A DNA stretch of 64,000 nucleotides from Neisseria sicca (GTDB lineage: Bacteria; Pseudomonadota; Gammaproteobacteria; Burkholderiales; Neisseriaceae): positions 620,001 through 684,000 of the forward strand of contig NZ_POXG01000001.1 of the NCBI RefSeq assembly GCF_003044565.1. The letters are read 5' to 3'. The notes beneath the pieces were generated by a model that did no database searches, was not told the DNA's origin, and saw only the letters and a program-made list of their open reading frames with translations. The position numbers were made by a program, and so were the translations under genes. Positions 25,737 through 34,389 of this stretch are shown piece by piece. Position 1 is the first letter of the stretch. Each line of letters opens with the position of its first letter.

Positions 25737-25770
25737 AAAACCCCGACTACAAACCGTGTAATCGGGGTTA
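25737..25770 (-). terminator. Stem-loop terminator after the small lipoprotein gene
   Basis: On the minus strand AACCCCGA and TCGGGGTT pair around TTACACGGTTTGTAG, followed by TTGGTTTTTC. This is one of the few terminators here not made from uptake sequences. Confidence 0.75.
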
Positions 25771-25784
25771 TCCATAAAAAAGGC

Positions 25785-26051
25785 TTAATATTGGTATTGA
25801 TTCTGCTCAGGATATTGGTTCTGCGCCGGGTAGGGATATTGATTCTGTCCGGACATTTGAGGCTGTACTTGTTGGCGGTTGTCGATTCTGCTGCCGGTAC
25901 GTTCCAATGCCTGACCTGCCTTACCGATACCATGCCCAATACCGCTGACAGAACGCCCGATAATGCGTGAACCATCTTCCCGAACGCCGTTCCAAGTATT
26001 GTGACAGCCTGCCAAAGTCAATAAAACCAGTGCAACAGATAATGCTTTCAT
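25785..26051 (-). CDS. Small lipoprotein with Gln/Tyr-rich repeat tail
   Basis: 88 residues. Lipoprotein signal MKALSVALVLLTLAGCHN (lipobox LAGC). A glycine-rich amphipathic middle (SVSGIGHGIGKAGQALERTG) recalls entericidin-like or glycine-zipper lipoproteins. The C-terminus is a repeat of Q-N-Q-Y-P units (QNQYPYPAQNQYPEQNQYQY). Likely an outer- or inner-membrane lipoprotein of unknown role. Its own terminator and about 200 bases of upstream non-coding sequence suggest a single-gene transcript. Confidence 0.8.
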   Translation of the reverse strand: MKALSVALVLLTLAGCHNTWNGVREDGSRIIGRSVSGIGHGIGKAGQALERTGSRIDNRQQVQPQMSGQNQYPYPAQNQYPEQNQYQY

Positions 26052-26255
26052 GATGTGCTCCTATCGTTAGTATAGCCAATCCGCAGCTTTAAAAACTGCG
26101 GGTGTGTTCCCATTGACAGTAATCAATCTTAGAGAGTTTATCGATTTTCCTGATTTTACGAGCGCATAACAAAAACACTTGGTAAGAGTCATAAATATTT
26201 TCAGACGACCTTTTGTACATCTGTCCTTAAGATGTCTGAATATGCTCTTGAAGAA

Positions 26256-26540
26256 TCAACCCTCTAAGTTTTTACGCCACAACACCAAGAGTTTACCGAT
26301 ATGCTGAACCAGTTGCGCATCAACGGCTTCGCACAGCGCATTGCAAATTTCAACGCGCTCGGCACGGTCATCGCCGAATACACGGACCTTGATTAACTCA
26401 TGCGCCGTCAGGGCGGCATCGGTTTCCTTAATAACGGATTCGGTCAAACCTTGCTGTCCCACCATTACAACGGGATGAAGGTGATGCGCGCGGGCTTTCA
26501 ATTCCAAAATTTCTTTAGTGCTTAATTTATTGTCAGTCAT
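26256..26540 (-). CDS. yhbY: YhbY/CRS1 RNA-binding ribosome assembly protein
   Basis: 94 residues, a complete CRS1-YhbY (CRM) domain. The signature GQQGLTESVIKETDAAL corresponds to the conserved GxxG loop region, followed by HELIKVRVFGDDRAERVEIC and the final GKLLVLWRK. YhbY associates with pre-50S particles in E. coli. It is divergent from rlmE, another 23S rRNA / 50S maturation gene, across about 108 bases; this gene pair is conserved in many proteobacteria. Confidence 0.95.
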   Translation of the reverse strand: MTDNKLSTKEILELKARAHHLHPVVMVGQQGLTESVIKETDAALTAHELIKVRVFGDDRAERVEICNALCEAVDAQLVQHIGKLLVLWRKNLEG

Positions 26541-26648
26541 GTTCTAGTGCTTGAAAAGAAAGAATAATGCGGCATTGTACGCGATTTGGCGCAATCTCGG
26601 GGGAAAATAACGTACAATACGGCGTTTCTCTAAATCATTAAATATATT

Positions 26649-27269
26649 ATGGCAGTACGTTCCAAATCATCCAAAGCCTGGCTTCACGAACACGTCAACG
26701 ACCATTACGTCCACATGGCGAAAAAAGACGGCTATCGCGCCCGCGCCGCATACAAACTGCTGGAAATCAACGAAAAAGACAAATTAATCAAACCTGGCAC
26801 GGTTTTGGCGGATTTAGGCAGTGCGCCGGGAAGCTGGTCGCAAGTCGCGGCAAAACTGGTCGGCAATTCAGGACGCGTGTTCGCATTGGATATACTGCCC
26901 ATGGATGAAATAGAAGGTGTCTCATTTATTCAAGGCGACTTCAGGGAAGATGAGGTATTGGCGCAATTTGAAACCCTTCTCGACTCCCGCCCGCTAGACC
27001 TTGTAATTTGCGATATGGCACCCAATATGTCGGGTAACGCCGTAACCGACCAAGCACGCAGCTTTTACTTGTGCGAACTGGCTTTGGACTTTGCAGTCAA
27101 TCACTTAAAAACGGGCGGCAGCTTTTTGGTGAAAGTATTTCAGGGAGCGGGCTATCAGGAATATATGGCAGCCATGCGCGAAATCTTCGGGACAGTGCAG
27201 ACGCGCAAGCCCGAAGCATCACGCAATCGTTCCAGTGAGATTTATTTATTAGGGAAAAATAAACGCTGA
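26649..27269 (+). CDS. rlmE: 23S rRNA 2'-O-methyltransferase (Um2552)
   Basis: Methylates the 2'-hydroxyl of U2552 in the 50S A-loop using SAM. 206 residues, standard size. The FtsJ/RrmJ core is complete: SAM motif VLADLGSAPGSWSQVAAKL, the catalytic K-D-K-E tetrad represented by RAAYKLLEINEKD, ICDMAPNMSG, GGSFLVKVFQGAG and the final RNRSSEIYLLGK. A candidate -10 TACAAT lies about 35 bases before the start. ftsH follows 64 bases downstream on the same strand, the classical rrmJ-ftsH order. Confidence 0.97.
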   Translation: MAVRSKSSKAWLHEHVNDHYVHMAKKDGYRARAAYKLLEINEKDKLIKPGTVLADLGSAPGSWSQVAAKLVGNSGRVFALDILPMDEIEGVSFIQGDFREDEVLAQFETLLDSRPLDLVICDMAPNMSGNAVTDQARSFYLCELALDFAVNHLKTGGSFLVKVFQGAGYQEYMAAMREIFGTVQTRKPEASRNRSSEIYLLGKNKR

Positions 27270-27333
27270 CAATACAGACAGCGTGTTTTAAAATCTTCCT
27301 TTCGTTTATCTTAATATCATGGAGTCTGGCTAA

Positions 27334-29367
27334 GTGGGGAATACCTTTAAGTCAATCCTGCTATGGGTTGCTTTGTGCGTCGGTCTGATGGCCGCGTTCA
27401 ACGCACTGACCAGCAAGCAGGAAAACAAGCAGCAAATCGAATACTCTCAATTTATCCAACAGGTAAACAACGGTGAAGTGAGCAACGTCAAAATCGAAGG
27501 CTCCGCTATCATCGGTTATCTGATTAAAGGCGAACGCACCGATAAAACCTCTTTCTTTACCAATGCGCCTTTAGACGATAATTTGGTCAAAACGCTTCTT
27601 GACAACAAAGTCCGCGTAAACGTTATACCTGAAGAAAAACCGAGTATCCTTACCAGCCTGTTTTTCAGCCTGCTACCGGTATTGCTGCTGATTGGCGCAT
27701 GGTTCTACTTCATGCGTATGCAAAGCGGCGGCGGCGGTAAAGGCGGCGCATTCTCTTTTGGTAAAAGCCGCGCCCGCCTGATGGACAAAGAAACCAATAA
27801 AGTTACCTTTGCCGATGTTGCCGGTTGTGATGAAGTAAAAGAAGAAGTACAAGAAATCGTTGATTATCTGAAATCCCCCACCCGCTACCAAAGCTTGGGC
27901 GGTCGCGTTCCGCACGGCATTTTGCTGGCGGGCAGCCCAGGTACGGGTAAGACTTTGCTGGCAAAAGCCATCGCAGGCGAAGCCGGTGTGCCGTTCTTCA
28001 GCATTTCAGGTTCTGACTTTGTTGAAATGTTCGTCGGCGTCGGTGCAAGCCGCGTGCGCGATATGTTTGAACAAGCGAAGAAAAACGCCCCTTGTATCAT
28101 TTTTATTGACGAAATCGACGCCGTCGGCCGCCAACGTGGCGCAGGCTTAGGCGGCAGCAACGACGAACGCGAACAAACCTTGAACCAGCTTTTGGTCGAG
28201 ATGGACGGTTTTGAAAGCAATCATACCGTTATCGTCATCGCCGCAACCAACCGTCCCGACGTACTGGATCCAGCATTGCAACGCCCCGGCCGCTTCGACC
28301 GTCAGGTTGTTGTTCCGCTGCCCGATATCCGCGGTCGCGAACAAATCCTGAAAGTCCATGTGAAAAAAGTACCTTTGGACGAATCCGTAGATTTGTCATC
28401 ATTGGCACGCGGCACACCCGGCTTCTCCGGCGCAGATCTGGCGAACTTGGTCAACGAAGCCGCCCTGTTTGCAGGCCGCCGCAATAAAATCAAAGTTGAC
28501 CAAAGCGATTTTGAAGATGCCAAAGACAAAATCTATATGGGTCCCGAACGCCGCAGCATGGTGATGCACGAAGACGAAAAACGTGCGACTGCCTACCATG
28601 AAGCAGGTCATGCGATTGTTGCCGAAAGTCTGCCGTTTACCGACCCTGTTCACAAAGTGACCATCATGCCGCGCGGTCGTGCGCTCGGTTTGACTTGGCA
28701 GCTTCCTGAACGCGACCGTATCAGCATGTATAAAGACCAAATGCTGAGCCAATTGTCGATTCTGTTTGGCGGACGCATTGCCGAAGACATCTTCGTCGGC
28801 CGTATTTCTACCGGCGCATCCAACGATTTCGAACGTGCCACCCAAATGGCGCGCGAAATGGTTACCCGTTACGGCATGAGCGATAAAATGGGCGTGATGG
28901 TTTATACGGAAAACGAAGACGAAGTATTCTTGGGACGCAGCATTACCCGTTCTCAAAATATTTCCGAAAAAACCCAACAAGACATCGACGCAGAAATTCG
29001 CCGCATCTTGGATGAGCAGTATCAAGTGGCTTACAAAATCCTTGATGAAAACCGCGACAAGATGGAAATCATGTGTAAAGCCTTGATGGATTGGGAAACC
29101 ATAGACCGCGATCAAGTGCTGGAAATTATGGAAGGCAAACAACCTAGCCCGCCTAAAGATTACAGCTACAATCTGCGTCAGGACAATCCGGAACAACCTG
29201 AAACCGAGTCGGCAGCGCAAACTCCGGAAGCAATCAATCAACATGAACCTGCTTCCACAGAAACCGCTCAAGAGTCATCGGATAAAGCTCAAGAGTCATC
29301 AGAAACCGCTCAAGCGCCATCTGATAAAACCCAAGAGTCATCTGATAAACCTGAAGATCAAGCTTAA
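27334..29367 (+). CDS. ftsH: ATP-dependent zinc metalloprotease FtsH
   Basis: Membrane-anchored AAA protease that degrades misassembled membrane proteins and regulators. 677 residues. GTG start, preceded by GGAG 9-10 bases upstream. Two TM segments flank a periplasmic domain ([39 protein letters not shown]). The AAA domain has Walker [14 protein letters not shown] near 200 and Walker [13 protein letters not shown]. The M41 protease zinc motif HEAGH is near residue 422. The C-terminal 50 residues are low complexity, built from imperfect Q-E-S-S-D-K-type units. Probably co-transcribed with rlmE, and terminated by a GC hairpin. Confidence 0.98.
   Translation: MGNTFKSILLWVALCVGLMAAFNALTSKQENKQQIEYSQFIQQVNNGEVSNVKIEGSAIIGYLIKGERTDKTSFFTNAPLDDNLVKTLLDNKVRVNVIPEEKPSILTSLFFSLLPVLLLIGAWFYFMRMQSGGGGKGGAFSFGKSRARLMDKETNKVTFADVAGCDEVKEEVQEIVDYLKSPTRYQSLGGRVPHGILLAGSPGTGKTLLAKAIAGEAGVPFFSISGSDFVEMFVGVGASRVRDMFEQAKKNAPCIIFIDEIDAVGRQRGAGLGGSNDEREQTLNQLLVEMDGFESNHTVIVIAATNRPDVLDPALQRPGRFDRQVVVPLPDIRGREQILKVHVKKVPLDESVDLSSLARGTPGFSGADLANLVNEAALFAGRRNKIKVDQSDFEDAKDKIYMGPERRSMVMHEDEKRATAYHEAGHAIVAESLPFTDPVHKVTIMPRGRALGLTWQLPERDRISMYKDQMLSQLSILFGGRIAEDIFVGRISTGASNDFERATQMAREMVTRYGMSDKMGVMVYTENEDEVFLGRSITRSQNISEKTQQDIDAEIRRILDEQYQVAYKILDENRDKMEIMCKALMDWETIDRDQVLEIMEGKQPSPPKDYSYNLRQDNPEQPETESAAQTPEAINQHEPASTETAQESSDKAQESSETAQAPSDKTQESSDKPEDQA
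29266..29355 (+). repeat. Imperfect short tandem repeats encoding the FtsH tail
   Basis: Units of the form GCTCAAGAGTCATCGGATAA, with variants ending CAGAAACC or CTGATAAA, recur four to five times in frame and yield S-S-D/E-x-A-Q-E repeats. They fall after the last conserved FtsH block. Copy number may vary between strains. Confidence 0.7.
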
Positions 29368-29380
29368 TCGCACAAAAGAA

Positions 29381-29408
29381 AACGGCAGCCCAAAAAGCTG
29401 CCGTTTTT
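29381..29408 (+). terminator. rho-independent terminator after ftsH
   Basis: AACGGCAGC - CCAAAAA - GCTGCCGTT followed by TTTATTG. Perfect 9-bp stem, 14 bases after the ftsH stop. Confidence 0.9.
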
Positions 29409-29590
29409 ATTGTTTTCCGCACCCCATTTCTACGGTTGATATCTTCGATTAACTCTAACGAAACACAACCGAAAATCTCAAACCTTCCATACAACCAAGC
29501 TAAAGCTTTTTTTCATACCCAAGCTCCCCACCGTTTTCAGACGACCTCTGCTATGATTACGCCTTCTATCTGTACTTCCCTCCTTTTATC

Positions 29591-32500
29591 ATGCCCGACA
29601 ACGCCCCCATTCCAGCCTTCGACCCCCTAAGTATCCCCATATCGGGCACCAATCTGATTGAAGCCTCTGCCGGTACGGGCAAAACCTACGGCATTGCAGC
29701 GTTGTTCACACGCTTGGTTGTGCTTGAGCAGATGCCGGTTGAAAGTATTTTGACCGTTACTTTTACCAAAGCGGCGACGGCGGAATTAAAAACCCGTTTG
29801 CGCGCGCGTTTGGACGAAGTGTTGCAAGCCTTAGAAAGTGTGGAGGATACGGACAATCTTTCAGACGACCTCGCAGCATATTGCCGAGACAATCATCCGG
29901 GCGATGTGTTTCTAACCGGTTTGCTCAAACAGGCATTGGCTCAAGAAAGTCGGGGGCGGCTGATTGTCCGCCTCAAAGCCGCCATCGGACAATTCGACAA
30001 CGCCGCGATTTATACCATTCACGGTTTCTGCCAACGCATTTTGCGCGATTATGCATTTTTGTGCCGCGCGCCTATGGATGTCGAATTGACCGAAGACAAC
30101 CGTGACCGCCTGTTGATTCCTGCCCAAGACTTTTGGCGCGACCGCATCGTCAATCATCCCGTTTTAGCGAAGTTGGTATTCCAACGCCGCCAAACGCCGC
30201 AAACCATGCTGGTGGCAATACAAAAGTTCGTCAGCCGTCCGTATTTGGTTTTCAGACGACCCGAAGCAGACCTAGTCGCCGCGCAGGAAAACTTTCGGAA
30301 AACATGGGAAAAAGTGCGTTCCAAACTGGACGCTTTGGAAGAAACATTCTGGCGCATCCGTCCGATATTAAATGGGCAATCCTATCAAGAAAAAACATTC
30401 AAAACCGTCTTTCTCGAACTCCAATCCGCCTCCCAATCCGATACCCTTCCTTCTTTTAGCAAAACGACGGCAGAAAAGCTGCCTATGTTTGCCATAGAAG
30501 CTTTAGCATCCAAAGTCAAAAAGGGCAATACTCCCGATGCTGCCGCCTTTGCCGATTTGCAGATATTGGCGAATCTCGGCGCAGATTCGGCTGCCATTGC
30601 GCAAGCCGAAGAAGAGACGCTTACCCTGCTCCATCTTGACCTGCTCGACCATCTTAATGCCAGTCTGAACGAACAGAAAAAATCCAAGCGCGAACGCGGT
30701 TTCGACGATTTGCTGCTTGATGTTTATGACGCATTAACCGACAACCCGCAGGCCGATTCACTGGCTCAGGCGGTGGCGCAAAACTGGCGCATCGCCTTGA
30801 TTGACGAATTTCAAGACACCGATCCGCTGCAATACGAGATCTTCCGAAAAATCTTCATCAGCCAAAACAAGCCTTTATTCCTAGTCGGCGACCCGAAACA
30901 AGCCATTTACAGCTTTCGCGGCGCCGACATTTACGCCTATCTGCAAGCCGCAGCCGACGCGCAACACAGCTACACGCTGGCGACCAATTACCGCAGCCAT
31001 GCCAAGCTGATTAACGGCATAGGCGCATTGTTCCGCTGCAAAAACCGTCCTTTCGTCTTGGACGGCATAGACTATACCGAAGTCGGCGCCGCACGTTCCG
31101 AAAGCCGGCTTTCGCCGCCGCGCACCGCCATACAGATACGCTGGCTCAACGGCAAAGACGACGAAGTGCTCAACAAAGACATCTTGCGCCGCCGTGCATC
31201 CGAATATTGCGCCGACGAAATCGCCCACACGCTCAACGAAGCTGCCGAAGGTCGTCTGAAATTCAAAGACAGACCAGTCGTTTCGGGCGATATTGCCGTC
31301 TTGGTCAGGACGTTTAACGAAGGCGTGATGGTGGCAAAAGCGCTGAAAACGCGCGGCATACAAAGCGTTTTGCTCTCAAGAGAATCGGTTTTCACCACGC
31401 CCGAAGCCCTCGCCCTTGCCGCGCTGTTGGATTATTGGCTCAATCCCGGACAAATCGGCTCTCTGCGCTTTGTCTTATCCGGCACATTGTTCGGCTACGA
31501 CGCGCAAGCCCTGTATCAACTCAACCGCAACGAAGCCGAATTATTAAACTGGATAAACACCTCCGCCGAATCCGTTGCCATTTGGCGGAAAAGCGGGATT
31601 TATGCCGCGCTGCAACACTTCTCCTCGTTGCACGGCATCGAAACCGGATTGCTTGCACGCGGCGACGAGCGCGGTCTCACCAATTTCCATCAGCTTTTAG
31701 AATGCCTCTCCGAAGAAGAAGGACAAAGCCTCAGCCCCGCCGCCCTGCATCAATGGCTCAACGACCAAATCAGCCTGGCGCAAGACCGCTCTGTCGGCGA
31801 ATCAGGACTGTTACGGCTTGAAAGCGATGAAGCACTGGTCAAAATCGTCACCATGCATGCCTCCAAAGGTTTGCAATATCCTTTGGTCTATTGCCCTTTC
31901 GTTTGGGACGCGAAAGACATGAAGCCCTCCGATTGGCAAATCCTCCACACCGCCGACCACACTACGGAACTGCTTGCCAAATCGCAACTCAACGATGAAG
32001 ACCGTATCCACCTTGCCGACGAAGAAATGGCGGAACGCCTACGCCTGCTGTACGTCGCGCTGACCCGCGCCGAAGAGCAGCTCGTCCTCCATGCCGCGCA
32101 TTGCGGCGATACCGCCGATTCCCCTTTCGCCTACCTGCTTGAAGGCAGCGCCGACAGCAATCGGGCGGATACCCGCCAAGCTTATGAACAAGAACGCAAA
32201 GCAAACAAAGCCCTAGGCGAGCTGCAAATGCTGAAAAACAACTGGCTGCGTTTCCTCAAAAATCCTCCCGAACATACCGACTTCAGCTTTTCCGAAGACG
32301 CGCCGCAACCCGCTGCCGCGCAAAACCGCCATCTTTCAGACGACCTCTATCAAGCCGCCGTTATCCCTGCCCGCGGATTTCAGTTCATCCGACATACCAG
32401 CTTTACCGGCCTCAGCCGCCAAGTCAAAACCCGAGACGACGAGCGCGAAGAATTACAACCCGCACTCGACCCCGCAGAAACCGCCGCCGAAACAGAAAGG

Positions 32501-33232
32501 TCGTCTGAAACCGCCCTCCCCGTTTCAGACGACCTCCCAAACACCGACATCCACCATTTCCCGCGCGGCGCCAACGCCGGCGTCTGCCTGCATGAAATGT
32601 TGGAAAAATTCGACTTTGCCCAAAGCACCGAAAGCCAAAGCAGCCTGATAGCCGAAACCTTAACCCGCTACGGCTTCGACCTGCTCTGGACAGATGCCGT
32701 CAAACAAATGCTCGACACCTGCCGCAAAACACGCCTTGTTGCACAAAGCCTGTCTGAAATCCCACCCGAGCGCCGCCTTCCGGAAATGGGATTTACCCTC
32801 TACACCGAAGACTTCAAACTCCATGACCTGCGCCGCTGGTTTGCCCGCGAAAACAGCTCACTGCCACCGGAATGTATCGAAGCCGCGGAAAGATTGGATT
32901 TCCAAGACGTACAAGGTTTTCTCAACGGCTTCATTGACATGGTCTGCCAAGATTCAGACGACCTCGTATGCATCATCGACTACAAATCCAACCATCTGGG
33001 CGACAGCGCCGAAGCCTATACGCAACAAGCCATGAACGAAGCCGTAGCAGAGCACCACTACTACCTGCAAGCGCTCATCTACGCCATCGCCGTAGCCCGC
33101 TATTTCAAACTGCGCGGCAAGCCGTTACCCAAACTCGCCATCCGATACCTCTTCCTGCGCGGATTGGACGGCACGGACAACGGCGTCTGGCAATGGGACT
33201 TGGATACCGAATCCTTGGCGCAATGGCTGTAA
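29591..33232 (+). CDS. recB: RecBCD helicase-nuclease beta subunit
   Basis: Exonuclease V beta subunit for double-strand-break repair and recombination during transformation. 1213 residues, family size. SF1A helicase motifs are present: Walker [12 protein letters not shown] (24-34), motif II region [19 protein letters not shown], motif [20 protein letters not shown], and later motifs [18 protein letters not shown] and [16 protein letters not shown]. The C-terminal nuclease domain has [20 protein letters not shown] and then KSN (catalytic D-x-D/K pattern). Between helicase and nuclease the linker translates a DUS hairpin (32498-32535; [16 protein letters not shown]). recC and recD are not nearby. 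The ribosome-binding site is weak. Terminates before a Correia element. Confidence 0.96.
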
Positions 33233-33260
33233 ATGGAATGAAAAAGGTCGTCTGAAAATA

Positions 33261-33417
33261 TATAGTGGATTAAATTTAAATCAGGACAAGGCGACGAAGC
33301 CGCAGACAGTACAGATAGTACGGAACCGATTCACTTGGTGCTTCAGCACCTTAGAGAATCGTTCTCTTTGAGCTAAGGCGAGACAACGCCGTACTGGTTT
33401 AAAGTTAATCCACTATA
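33261..33417. repeat. Correia repeat-enclosed element (157 bp)
   Basis: Full-length CREE with intact ends (TATAGTGGATTAAATTTAAA and AAAGTTAATCCACTATA), placed 29 bases after the recB stop, next to a lone DUS. It may form the recB transcript 3' end. Confidence 0.96.
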
Positions 33418-33531
33418 TGTGCAAGCGTTTTCAGACGACATTTGCTTTGTATTCATGCAATAAACCAGCACCTGTTTATTGTCTGTACTTCCCTTGCCTT
33501 ATCCCGTCCTACGTTTCATCCGCAAACAAAA

Positions 33532-33569
33532 AGGTCGTCTGAAATCCCGATATCGGTTTCAGACGACCT
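33532..33569 (-). terminator. DUS-pair terminator after the ydcH-like gene
   Basis: AGGTCGTCTGAA (33532-33543) and its inverse (33558-33569), with plus-strand AAAAA before it giving the U-run on the minus transcript. Confidence 0.75.
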
Positions 33570-33581
33570 GAGAAACTCGAA

Positions 33582-33800
33582 TTATTTGCCTGCTGCTTTT
33601 TGCAGAAGAGCGTACAACTCGTCTTTCAGTTTCAATTTAGCTTTTTTCAGCTCTTCGATTTCTTCAGAGCCGCTGGTAACAGGGTTGTTTACCAAACCGG
33701 TAATTTTGTCATCCAGCTCGTTATGCTCGTCAAACAATCGTGCAAAATGCGCATCTTCTTGTTTTAATTTTGAAATTAAATCGCGATATTCTGGAAACAT
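33582..33800 (-). CDS. YdcH/DUF465 family small coiled-coil protein
   Basis: 72 residues, highly charged and helical: MFPEYRDLISKLKQEDAHFA, then FDEHNELDDKITGLVNN, then a lysine-rich helix (EEIEELKKAKLKLKDELYAL). This is the YdcH (DUF465) pattern, with the conserved H-x-R-F-D-E-H-N-E-L-D centre seen here as HFARLFDEHNELD. Function not established. ATG preceded by GAGGAAAACAAA. About 590 bases without another gene follow upstream, to the T6SS block. Confidence 0.88.
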   Translation of the reverse strand: MFPEYRDLISKLKQEDAHFARLFDEHNELDDKITGLVNNPVTSGSEEIEELKKAKLKLKDELYALLQKAAGK

Positions 33801-34063
33801 TTTGTTTTCCTCTTTCGTTGATATGGATAAAACGGCGCAATGCCAAGAAACTGATGGAAATCTCTATAGTTTCATTATAACAAAGCTATCGCTTTTATTC
33901 AGCCTTTTTTATCAGGCTGAGTCTGAGCGATATCAAACCCATTCGTTCGTAGAACAGCTTTTAAAGATCCGTGTTTTGACACAATATAAAGAGAGTAACA
34001 AGACATTATTTTCTCAATATTTATCAATACACTGCATAAAACCCGATTAAGCCGCAATCCCAA

Positions 34064-34220
34064 TATAGCGGATTAAATTTAAATCAGGACGGCGTTGCCT
34101 CGCCTTAGCTCAAAGAGAACGATTCTCTAAGGTGCTGAAGCACCAAGTGAATCGGTTCCGTACTATCTGTACTGTCTGCGGCTTCGTCGCCTTGTCCTGA
34201 TTTAAATTTAATCCACCATA
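34064..34220. repeat. Correia repeat-enclosed element (157 bp), inverted orientation
   Basis: Starts TATAGCGGATTAAATTTAAA and ends TTTAATCCACCATA. The interior reads in the opposite sense to the copy at 33261-33417 (GTACTATCTGTACTGTCTGC on the plus strand). Two CREEs in opposite orientation about 650 bases apart could pair or recombine. Confidence 0.95.
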
Positions 34221-34341
34221 TATAATGGGTTTCAACGATACGTTAGCTATAAAAGGTCGTCTGAACTAAGAAAAGCTTTTTTTCAGACGACCTTTCGAAT
34301 GACTCTCGGGATGCGTTATCAATAAAGTGAAAGTTTAACAA

Positions 34342-34377
34342 AGGCCGTCTGAACAACATAATAATTTCAGACGACCT
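34342..34377 (-). terminator. DUS-pair terminator after clpV
   Basis: AGGCCGTCTGAA (34342-34353, the rarer GCC form) and TTCAGACGACCT (34366-34377). Another pair lies at 34254-34293. Either ends the minus-strand T6SS transcript. Confidence 0.65.
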
Positions 34378-34389
34378 ATTCTCTTCCCA

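Larger units (their letters stand above)
33801..34389. other. Intergenic stretch between ydcH-like gene and clpV
   Basis: No gene seen. It contains the ydcH-like promoter region, an inverted-orientation Correia element (34064-34220) and two DUS hairpins (34254-34293, 34342-34377). It marks the left border of the T6SS block. Confidence 0.6.

Noticed and set aside
29591-33232. Uptake-sequence terminator interrupting recB
   Set aside because: The hairpin at 32498-32535 is in frame with intact nuclease motifs downstream and lacks a T-run, so it is coding.
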